DNA of 8,929 nucleotides. Source: an uncultured Actinoplanes sp. Its GTDB lineage: Bacteria > Actinomycetota > Actinomycetes > Mycobacteriales > Micromonosporaceae. The notes under the pieces are model-generated. The model searched no databases, was not told the origin of the DNA, and saw only the letters and a list, made by a program, of their open reading frames with translations. The stretch covers positions 1-8,929 of the forward strand of contig CAKUMG010000172.1 in NCBI GenBank assembly GCA_934667465.1, written 5' to 3'. Made by a program: the position numbers and the translations under genes. Positions 1 to 4,774 of this stretch are shown one piece after another; the first letter of the stretch is position 1, and each line of letters begins with the position of its first letter.

Positions 1-70
1 CGTTTTGGGCGGTTCGCCCGGACAAACATCGTCGACAGCCATCAGTACGGGACGATCATCGCGACGGTTC

Positions 71-97
71 AAAGGTTTTTCCCAGGAAAGGTTTTCC
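71..97. promoter_or_regulatory. Alternating TTTCC/GGAAA repeat before the SRPBCC gene
   Basis: In an AT-richer patch just before the first gene, TTTCC (78-82), GGAAA (85-89) and TTTCC (93-97) alternate, giving two overlapping inverted repeats. AAAGGTTTT also occurs twice (71-79 and 87-95), 16 bases apart. This stands out against the GC-rich surroundings and could be an operator or promoter region for the gene starting at 120. No factor can be named. Confidence 0.3.
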
Positions 98-119
98 ACA
101 GGATCATCGGCCGGGCACG

Positions 120-584
120 ATGGTCGCCGTGTCCACCACGGAGCTCCGCCACAGCGCCACGGTCCCCGCCCCGCCTGCGGCGATCTTCGATCATCTGTCG
201 CGGCCGGAGAGCTACCTCGGGTTGTCACCGCTGCTGGTCGCGGTGCGCGACGTGCACGTCACGCCGGACGAGGTCCGCTATGTCACGGTGGAACGGTTCC
301 GGCTGGGGCCGCTGCACTGGGACAACCCGATCCGGGTCACGATGACGTTCCCCGCGCCGGGACGGACGATCCACAGCGACGTCCGGTCCCCCGGCCGTGT
401 GCACCTCGTCGCCACAGTGGAGTTCGAGCCCGAGGGTGACGGGACGCGGGTCACCGAGAGTGTGCGCGTCTCCTACCCGCGGCTGCTGCGCCGGTTCGTG
501 GTGGGACAGGCGACCGCGGTCCAGCGGCACCGGCTGGCGGAGCTCGGCCGCCGGTTCAGCGCACGGAGCGCAGGAAGGTCGTGA
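120..584 (+). CDS. SRPBCC (START/Bet v1-like) family protein
   Basis: The 154-residue product looks like a single SRPBCC ligand-binding domain, the fold of polyketide cyclases and START-like lipid carriers. The N-terminus shows the usual opening beta strand followed by a helix (APPAAIFDHLSRPESYL), then alternating strands, including a T-x-F-E-P/E-G-D-G-T-R-V stretch near residues 100-110, and a long C-terminal helix (LLRRFVVGQATAVQRHRLAEL) typical of the group. The length is normal for the family. These proteins bind a hydrophobic ligand in a cavity; the ligand and reaction cannot be read from the sequence. The start is ATG 120; GTG 129 in the same frame is possible, and no strong Shine-Dalgarno decides between them. 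The last 29 bases overlap the end of the convergent M20 peptidase gene, so the two transcripts are partly antisense. I am fairly sure of the family and unsure of the role. Confidence 0.8.
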   Translation: MVAVSTTELRHSATVPAPPAAIFDHLSRPESYLGLSPLLVAVRDVHVTPDEVRYVTVERFRLGPLHWDNPIRVTMTFPAPGRTIHSDVRSPGRVHLVATVEFEPEGDGTRVTESVRVSYPRLLRRFVVGQATAVQRHRLAELGRRFSARSAGRS

Positions 585-1641
585 GGGCCTGCCGGTAGGG
601 CTCGATCGTGGTCAGGTCCGCGTACTCCTCCGGCCCGTGCTGCCCGTCACCACCCGGCCCGAAGATCACCGCGTCGGTGCCCGCCGCGTAGTAGAACCGC
701 CCGTCCGCGGCCCCGTGCTTGCGCAGCAGCTCGCCGCTGAAGCCGGCTCCGCGCGCCGCCGCCTGCAGCAACCGCACGTCGCCGGAGGTGGGCTCGGCCC
801 GGTGCGGCGGCCCGAGGCTGTTGACGGTCACGCCCAACCCGCTCAAATCCCGGAGGTACGCGGTCACGGCCGCGACCGTGCGCCCGTTCAGCGCCCCGTC
901 CTCCGGCGGGAACCGGATGTCCAGCCACGCCGTGGCCTCCGCGGGCACCTGGTTCACGGCCCGGTTCGGCGTCTCGACCCGCGCCACGGTCACCGTCGTC
1001 GCCCACTCCTCCGCCGCGGGCACGGGATAGCGCTCGATCACCCGCGCGATCCCCGCGTTCAGGGCGAGCAGGGCGTTGTCGCCGAGCCACGGATACGCGG
1101 CGTGGGCGGCGGTCCCGGTCGCGTGCAGCCGTACCTGGCAGATCCCCTTGGACGCGCACACCACCCGCAGCCCGCTCTGCTCCCCGATCACCACGAAACC
1201 GGCGCGCACCCCCGCCCCGATCTGGTGCGCGGTCCCGTCGAAACCGCCGACCTCCTCGTCGGTGACGAGCTGCAACCCCAGCGGGTACGGGACTTCGCGC
1301 ACGAGGTCACGGAAGACGTCCGTCAGCACCAGGGCCGCGAGTTTCATGTCGTGCGCGCCGCGCGCGTACAGCCGGGAGCCCTCTCTTTCCGGCTCGAACT
1401 GCTCGGGCGTGCCCGGCACGACGTCGAGGTGTGCGTTGAAGATCACCCGGAACCGCTCCGGTCGCGACCCACCGGCCCACAGCAACGCGCTCGGCTTGCC
1501 GCCCGAGGTGAAGCGCTCCACCGCGAGCCCGGGCCCGGCCCGCCCGATCACGAACTCCAGGGCCCGCCCCAGCTCCCCCGGCCGGTCCGCGGTGGACGGA
1601 ATGCTGAGCAGCTCGCGCGCCGCCCCGAGGAACTCCTCCAT
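556..1641 (-). CDS. M20 family zinc metallopeptidase/deacylase (ArgE/DapE/ACY1-like)
   Basis: A cytosolic co-catalytic metallohydrolase of 361 residues that should cleave an amide bond in an N-acyl amino acid or small peptide. The expected landmarks are in order: FNAHLDVVPG (H71, D73), ARGAHDMK (bridging D98), VTDEEVGG (general base E129, metal ligand E130), GEQ (third-site ligand E154), the lid/dimerisation domain from about residue 170 to 280 with TAAHAAYPWLGDNA (H180), and GQHGPEE near the end (H335). All predicted metal ligands are kept, so the enzyme should be active. There is no signal peptide. The exact substrate within ArgE, DapE, carboxypeptidase G2 and aminoacylase relatives cannot be fixed. 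The ATG at 1641 lies 12 bases after the stop of the upstream XRE gene on the same strand, with only a G-run directly before it, so translational coupling in an operon is likely. Its 3' end overlaps the SRPBCC gene. Confidence 0.9.
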   Translation of the reverse strand: MEEFLGAARELLSIPSTADRPGELGRALEFVIGRAGPGLAVERFTSGGKPSALLWAGGSRPERFRVIFNAHLDVVPGTPEQFEPEREGSRLYARGAHDMKLAALVLTDVFRDLVREVPYPLGLQLVTDEEVGGFDGTAHQIGAGVRAGFVVIGEQSGLRVVCASKGICQVRLHATGTAAHAAYPWLGDNALLALNAGIARVIERYPVPAAEEWATTVTVARVETPNRAVNQVPAEATAWLDIRFPPEDGALNGRTVAAVTAYLRDLSGLGVTVNSLGPPHRAEPTSGDVRLLQAAARGAGFSGELLRKHGAADGRFYYAAGTDAVIFGPGGDGQHGPEEYADLTTIEPYRQALTTFLRSVR

Positions 1642-1653
1642 CCCCCGATCATG

Positions 1654-2433
1654 TCAGCCCGCGGCCCCGGGCGGAGCCTCGAAGTACGCGGCAGTCTCGG
1701 CGTCGGCCGGGTAGTAGGACTCGACCGCGATCTCGTCGACCGTGATGTCCGCCGGGGTGCCGAACGTGGTGATGGTCGAGAAGAGCCGCAACTCCCGGCC
1801 GTCGACCCGGAGAATCATCGGGATCACCACGTCGGCGCCGTCCCGCGGGCCCGTCACCTCGCTGGACCCGGGCGCGAGCAGCTCCTCGTAGAGTGCCGCG
1901 AGCCCGGGGTCGGGGGCAGCGGCCAGCTGACGGGAGATCCGGCGGCGGAACACCGCCCGCACGTCGGCGAGGTTGACCACCAGAGGCGCGAAGCCGCGCG
2001 GGTCCAGGCCCAGCCGGACCAGGTTCACCGGCGGCCGCAGCAGCGCCGGATCGACCCGCCGGAGGAACGGGTCCACCGCCCGGTTGGTCATCAGGATGTC
2101 CCACCGGCGGTCGAAGACCAGCGCCGGGTAGGGCTCGTGGGCCCGCAGCACCCGCCGGACCGCCCCGAGGACCGCCGACAGCGCGGCGTCGCCGAGCGGG
2201 CGCCGCGGGTACCGGGGTGCGAAGCCCGCGGCGAGCAACAGTTGGTTGCGGTCACGCAGCGGCACGTGGAGCTGCTCGGCGAGCCGCAGGACCATGTCGG
2301 CGCTCGGCCGCGACTTGCCGGTCTCGACGAGGCTCACGTGCCGGGCCGAGACGTCCGCGGCCATCGCCAGGTCGAGCTGGCTGAGCCCGCGCCGCTGCCG
2401 CCACTGCCGCAGCAGTTCTCCGACCGTGTGCAC
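1654..2433 (-). CDS. XRE-family regulator with MmyB-like ligand-binding domain
   Basis: This 259-residue DNA-binding regulator has an N-terminal XRE helix-turn-helix (about residues 5-60: LRQWRQRRGLSQLDLA, then VSARHVSLVETGKSRPS as recognition helix and following turn) joined to a MmyB-type PAS-like domain (about 100-250) recognisable by PALVFDRRWDILMTNRAV. This class is abundant in actinomycetes and often controls a divergent neighbouring gene; fatty-acyl ligands have been reported for the MmyB domain. The start is GTG 2433, because an in-frame TGA (2455-2457) lies seven codons upstream with no other start between. No Shine-Dalgarno is visible, while a TACGCT -10-like hexamer (2442-2447) ends 8 bases before the GTG, so the mRNA may be leaderless. 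It is divergent from the SnoaL-like gene and followed after 12 bases by the M20 gene, so it probably regulates both and itself. The effector is unknown. Confidence 0.9.
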   Translation of the reverse strand: MHTVGELLRQWRQRRGLSQLDLAMAADVSARHVSLVETGKSRPSADMVLRLAEQLHVPLRDRNQLLLAAGFAPRYPRRPLGDAALSAVLGAVRRVLRAHEPYPALVFDRRWDILMTNRAVDPFLRRVDPALLRPPVNLVRLGLDPRGFAPLVVNLADVRAVFRRRISRQLAAAPDPGLAALYEELLAPGSSEVTGPRDGADVVIPMILRVDGRELRLFSTITTFGTPADITVDEIAVESYYPADAETAAYFEAPPGAAG

Positions 2434-2436
2434 GAA

Positions 2437-2461
2437 CCGGGAGCGTACCCGGCGTCATGAC
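2437..2461. promoter_or_regulatory. Probable operator: two inverted repeats between divergent XRE and SnoaL genes
   Basis: CCGGG (2437-2441) and CCCGG (2448-2452) flank exactly the six bases AGCGTA, which on the minus strand read TACGCT, the -10-like element of the XRE gene. Directly beside it lies the perfect 8-bp palindrome GTCATGAC (2454-2461). Both sit in the 76-base gap between the divergent starts, where an autoregulating XRE protein would bind. Which of the two is the real operator cannot be told from sequence. Confidence 0.4.
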
Positions 2462-2472
2462 ATCCGACTTCA

Positions 2473-2502
2473 TCGACAGCGACCTTGGACCGGGGCCACA
2501 CT
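2473..2502 (+). promoter_or_regulatory. Candidate promoter of the SnoaL-like gene
   Basis: TCGACA (2473-2478, five of six matches to TTGACA) is followed after 18 bases by CACACT (2497-2502), a weak -10. The ATG begins 7 bases after the -10, so transcription would start at or near the start codon. No Shine-Dalgarno is seen at usual distance, which agrees with a leaderless mRNA. Confidence 0.35.
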
Positions 2503-2509
2503 TCGCGCC

Positions 2510-2896
2510 ATGACCACCGAGAACATCAGCGTCGTCCAGCGTGCCCTGAGTTCCTTGATCGAGTCCGGCGACGCCGGCACGCTCGCCGCGCTCCTCCGCG
2601 ACGACTTCCTCCACCACCGGCCGGACTCCACCGCGACCGGTCCGGAATGGCTGGCCGCGGTCCGTGCCGCGCTGGGCCCGACGGCCGGCATGCGGGTCGA
2701 GATCGTGCATCTGCTGGCCGCCGGCGACCACGTGGTCGTGCACTCGCGGCGGCGGCTGCCCGGGGCGGGGCCGCAGATCGTGGTCGTCGACGTCATCCGC
2801 CTCGACGGCGGGCTGATCGCCGAGGTGTGGGAGATCATCGAGCCGGTCGCGGGGGCGGCCGCGAATGCGACGTGGTGGGAGCCCGTCCGGCCCTGA
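2510..2896 (+). CDS. SnoaL-like/nuclear transport factor 2 (NTF2) fold protein
   Basis: A compact 128-residue protein with the cone-shaped NTF2/SnoaL layout: an N-terminal helix pair (VQRALSSLIESGDAGTLAALL), the RDDFLHHRPD segment, a middle helix (GPEWLAAVRAAL), then the antiparallel sheet with MRVEIVHLLAAGDHVVVHSR, QIVVVDVIRLDGGLIAEVWEIIEP and a C-terminal WWEP. The phrase 'DVIRLDGGLIAEVWEIIEP' is typical of the family's final strands. Such proteins are small hydrolases, isomerases, cyclases or ligand-binding domains; no catalytic assignment is safe here. The same reading frame runs open further upstream, but ATG 2510 gives the normal family length and starts at the first helix. It is divergent from the XRE-MmyB gene, a common arrangement in actinomycetes, and is probably its main target. 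Confidence 0.85.
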   Translation: MTTENISVVQRALSSLIESGDAGTLAALLRDDFLHHRPDSTATGPEWLAAVRAALGPTAGMRVEIVHLLAAGDHVVVHSRRRLPGAGPQIVVVDVIRLDGGLIAEVWEIIEPVAGAAANATWWEPVRP

Positions 2897-2927
2897 GCCG
2901 CAGGACCGGGACGGCGGGTGCGCCGGG

Positions 2928-2965
2928 AGGCGCGGGCAGTGGTGGCGGGTGCACTGCCCGCGCCT
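2928..2965 (+). terminator. Strong hairpin behind the SnoaL-like gene
   Basis: AGGCGCGGGCAGTG (2928-2941) and its exact complement CACTGCCCGCGCCT (2952-2965) form a 14-bp perfect stem with a 10-base loop, 31 bases after the SnoaL stop. There is no T-run, as is usual for hairpin terminators in actinomycetes. Being symmetrical, it may also stop transcription from the convergent HTH gene. Confidence 0.7.
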
Positions 2966-2970
2966 CGCCG

Positions 2971-3041
2971 GGCGTAGCGGCCCGGTGCAGGGGTAGCAGC
3001 CGGGACGCCTGCGGAGGAAAGTCTCTGGGCCACGTCGAGAC
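2971..3041. other. Two further stem-loops in the gap before the HTH gene
   Basis: GGCGT (2971-2975) pairs with ACGCC (3005-3009) and, after a 5-base bulge, CCCGG (2981-2985) pairs with CCGGG (3000-3004). A third short hairpin follows: GTCTC (3021-3025) with GAGAC (3037-3041). They could be part of the convergent termination region or of an unrecognised structured RNA. I match them to no known RNA family. Confidence 0.3.
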
Positions 3042-3080
3042 GGCGAGCCGGTCGGGTTGCCGGGGTCCGTGGCGGCGTGG

Positions 3081-3440
3081 TCAGTGGGGGGCGGCCTGGC
3101 GGAGGCGGGCTTCGCGGAGGCGGGCGAGGGCTCGGGTGTCGGGGTAGACCTCGTGGAAGGTGATGAGCCAGCGGATCTGTTCCGGGGGCGGTACGCCGCA
3201 GCCGCGGAGGAAGCCGAGGAGGCTCTCCTGGCGGGGGGTGCTGGCGGCGGTGATCAGGTTGTGGACGGTGGCCCGGGAGATCGGCGTGCCGGCCTGGCGG
3301 CTGTAGCGGGCGACCGTGTCCAGGGAGCGCCGGCGCAGGGTCATCAGGGCGCGCAGCCGCCCCGCGAACTCGACCGGGGTGGCGGCGCCCGTGGGGTCCG
3401 GCGGTTCCGGCGTCGGGGCCGTCCTGGGTGCGGATCTCAT
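3081..3440 (-). CDS. Short actinobacterial XRE-type helix-turn-helix protein
   Basis: A 119-residue protein whose first 22 residues are Pro/Thr/Ala-rich, followed by a helix-turn-helix domain: EFAGRLRALMTLRRRSLDTVARYS, then ISRATVHNLI as recognition helix, PRQESLLGFLRGCGV, and a C-terminal helix starting at PEQIRWLITF. This pattern (paired helices, S-x-x-T-V/L-x-x-L/I, then xxFLRxCG) belongs to a large group of actinomycete XRE domains, many of them at the N-terminus of larger signalling proteins; here the domain stands alone. The ATG at 3440 was chosen because GAAGG lies about 10 bases before it. The frame stays open to 3719, but the extra 93 residues have poor composition and contain a hairpin region. 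It lies 328 bases behind the RNA ligase gene on the same strand and is probably transcribed separately. Targets are unknown. Confidence 0.7.
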   Translation of the reverse strand: MRSAPRTAPTPEPPDPTGAATPVEFAGRLRALMTLRRRSLDTVARYSRQAGTPISRATVHNLITAASTPRQESLLGFLRGCGVPPPEQIRWLITFHEVYPDTRALARLREARLRQAAPH

Positions 3441-3768
3441 CTCGGCTCGCCTTCGTCCTCTCTCGTGGACCCCCGCGGATGCAACGGAGACGATCGTGAT
3501 CCGGCCGCCGGGGCGGAACAAGGACGCAGCCGCGTACGTGTCCGGCGGTGGCCCCCGCGGGACACGGAACAGTCGGGTTTCAGCAGTTCGCCGCGACCGG
3601 CCCCGGAGCAGCCCCAGGTCAGAGGGCACTCCGGGGCCACCCGCGGCCACGGGCGGCGACGCCACCGCACCGCCCCGTGACCCCCGTCGCATGCGGCGTG
3701 CGAGCCGGGTCGGCAGCACCCGAGCCGGGCGTGGGCGCCGGCCCGCGGAGCCATGTGGGGCAGCGGGG
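3441..3768. other. Gene-free stretch with two inverted repeats
   Basis: No convincing gene is seen on either strand here; the long open frames are caused by high GC content. Two structured places stand out: a 7-bp inverted repeat CGTGTCC (3537-3543)/GGACACG (3560-3566) and the larger hairpin at 3599-3638. The HTH gene's promoter must lie here, reading leftwards; a TTGTTC (minus strand, about 3518-3523) is a weak -35 candidate with no good -10. Confidence 0.5.
3599..3638 (-). terminator. Bipartite hairpin between RNA ligase and HTH genes
   Basis: GGCCCCGGAG (3599-3608) and CTCCGGGGCC (3629-3638) pair perfectly over 10 bp; after a small internal loop, GCCC (3611-3614) pairs with GGGC (3624-3627). 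It lies about 130 bases after the RNA ligase stop and 160 bases before the HTH start, so it may end the ligase transcript. There is no T-run. It could equally be a leader structure of the HTH gene. Confidence 0.45.
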
Positions 3769-4548
3769 TCAGTGGCGGCGGCGGAGGGTGCGCTCGTAGT
3801 CCTGGAAGCGCGCCTTGGCGATCACCGACCGGTCCGGGCTGCGCAGGACGATGCCCTCGGCCCGGCCCTGACCGGACTCGTCCAGGGCCACCCGCGTCGC
3901 CGGGAGCTGCTCCGTCAGGAACACCGACATCTTCTCGACCTCGCGCGGCAACGCGGACGCGTCGAGCGTACCCAGGCGAGGGGTGAGGACGACCCCCGCG
4001 GCCCCGGCCGCCGCACCCAGCTCGTCCTCCGCGGCGAAGGTCTGGCCCTGGCCGTCGCGCCACGCGGCGATGCGCTCGGGCGCCCAGGCGAGCTTCGCCG
4101 TCAGGTCCGGCACCGTGGCGACGTCGAAGAGGCGCAGGCCGACCGTGCCGCGGGTGGAGTACTGCTTGGCGTGCGCGCCGATCTTGCCGCCGTAGAGCTC
4201 GAGGTAGTAGACCCGCACGCTGTCGTCGCCGGCATGGTCGGCGAGGGTGTCGGCCAGGGGGCGCAGGTGCTCGACGATGCCCTGCGACGGGTTGCTGATC
4301 AGGTCGCCGCGGTAGTACAGGAGCTCCTCGCGCGAGCCGAGCAGGTAGCCGCCGCCGGGCAGCAGGATGATGCGGGAGTTGGTGCCGTCGACCTTCTCGG
4401 TGGCCACGACCGGGCCGGTGAACGCGACCGGCTGCTCCGTCAGTCCGCCGTTGCGCGGGTCGAGCTCGTGGTAGGTCGGGATCGACGGGTACTTGGTGAG
4501 CGAGTTCAGCGCCCGCAGGTCGGCGGTGCGCACGTCGAAACCGGTCAT
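3769..4548 (-). CDS. RNA ligase family protein (Rnl2-like nucleotidyltransferase core)
   Basis: An ATP-dependent RNA ligase-type nucleotidyltransferase of 259 residues. Landmarks in order: the N-terminal LTKYPSIPTYHEL resembling the start of Rnl2-type ligases; motif I EKVDGTNSRI (K52 as the lysine that would carry AMP); motif III YYLELYGG (E117); motif IIIa RLFDV; motif IV AEGIVLRS (E231); motif V IAKARF (K245). All core residues are present, so self-adenylylation is expected. T4 Rnl2 and Deinococcus ligase are over 330 residues; this protein ends about 12 residues after motif V, so the extra domain that those enzymes use for RNA binding and sealing is missing. It may work with a partner, on a special substrate, or only as an adenylyltransferase. 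Start ATG 4548 has GGGAGA about 7 bases before it. No kinase, phosphatase, Hen1 or RtcB gene lies nearby. Family is clear; biological substrate is open. Confidence 0.87.
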   Translation of the reverse strand: MTGFDVRTADLRALNSLTKYPSIPTYHELDPRNGGLTEQPVAFTGPVVATEKVDGTNSRIILLPGGGYLLGSREELLYYRGDLISNPSQGIVEHLRPLADTLADHAGDDSVRVYYLELYGGKIGAHAKQYSTRGTVGLRLFDVATVPDLTAKLAWAPERIAAWRDGQGQTFAAEDELGAAAGAAGVVLTPRLGTLDASALPREVEKMSVFLTEQLPATRVALDESGQGRAEGIVLRSPDRSVIAKARFQDYERTLRRRH

Positions 4549-4580
4549 GGTGATCTCCCGAGAGGGTGCGGTGTCCGGCT

Positions 4581-4610
4581 ACCCTGCCCGCCACCCCCGG
4601 CTCGCCGCAA
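4581..4610 (-). promoter_or_regulatory. Candidate promoter of the RNA ligase gene
   Basis: On the minus strand TTGCGG (4605-4610) is followed after 18 bases by CAGGGT (4581-4586), a fair housekeeping-type pair. Transcription would begin near 4574, about 25 bases before the ATG and just upstream of its Shine-Dalgarno. Confidence 0.4.
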
Positions 4611-4639
4611 CGAAGTTATCGGCGCCCGTGAGCCCGCGG

Positions 4640-4668
4640 GAAGCGCTCCACGCCCCGGAAAGCGCTTC
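4640..4668. promoter_or_regulatory. Paired AGCGCT motifs (LacI-family-operator-like inverted repeat)
   Basis: GAAGCGCT (4640-4647) and AGCGCTTC (4661-4668) form an inverted repeat; each contains the palindrome AGCGCT, with centres 19 bases apart, close to two helical turns. AGCGCT with flanking A/T or G/C is the core of many LacI-family operators, for example CebR sites in Streptomyces. It lies about 30 bases upstream of the candidate ligase promoter. No LacI-type regulator is in the window. Confidence 0.3.
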
Positions 4669-4672
4669 AGCG

Positions 4673-4734
4673 GGCGGAAGCGCCGGACGCGGAACAGCCC
4701 GGCGGCGGAAGCGCCGGACGCGGAACAGCCCGGC
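4673..4734. repeat. 31-bp perfect tandem duplication
   Basis: Two identical 31-base copies, 4673-4703 and 4704-4734, each starting GGCGGAAGCGCC and ending ACAGCCCGGC. The end of the second copy is the left arm of the terminator at 4725-4756, so the first copy holds a spare terminator arm. It looks like a recent slippage duplication in the untranslated tail behind the symporter gene. Confidence 0.9.
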
Positions 4735-4756
4735 AGGCGGGTGCCTGCCGGGCTGT
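4725..4756 (-). terminator. Terminator hairpin of the symporter gene
   Basis: ACAGCCCGGCAGGC (4725-4738) and GCCTGCCGGGCTGT (4743-4756) form a perfect 14-bp stem with a 4-base loop. It begins 18 bases after the symporter stop codon (4775-4777). On the minus strand the stem is followed by TCC rather than a T-run. Position, stem length and tight loop make a transcription terminator the natural reading. Confidence 0.85.
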
Positions 4757-4774
4757 GCGGTGACGCGGGAGCTG

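Noticed and set aside
397..2460. Very long open frame on the plus strand opposite the M20 and XRE genes
   Set aside because: The translation is Arg/Pro/Gly/His-rich with no domain, and the opposite strand carries two complete, motif-supported proteins; it is a GC artefact.
3000..3041. GGAGGAAAGTC resembling the P4 strand of RNase P RNA
   Set aside because: The matching 3' P4 strand with ACAGAA is absent downstream, and a full RNase P RNA of about 400 bases would run through the HTH gene.
3441..3719. 93-residue N-terminal extension of the HTH protein
   Set aside because: Composition is unlike a folded domain, the stretch includes strong inverted repeats, and ATG 3440 has a Shine-Dalgarno-like GAAGG.
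4608..4620. ATAACTTCGT on the minus strand, as in a loxP arm
   Set aside because: Only 10 of 13 bases match, there is no second arm and no recombinase nearby; chance similarity.
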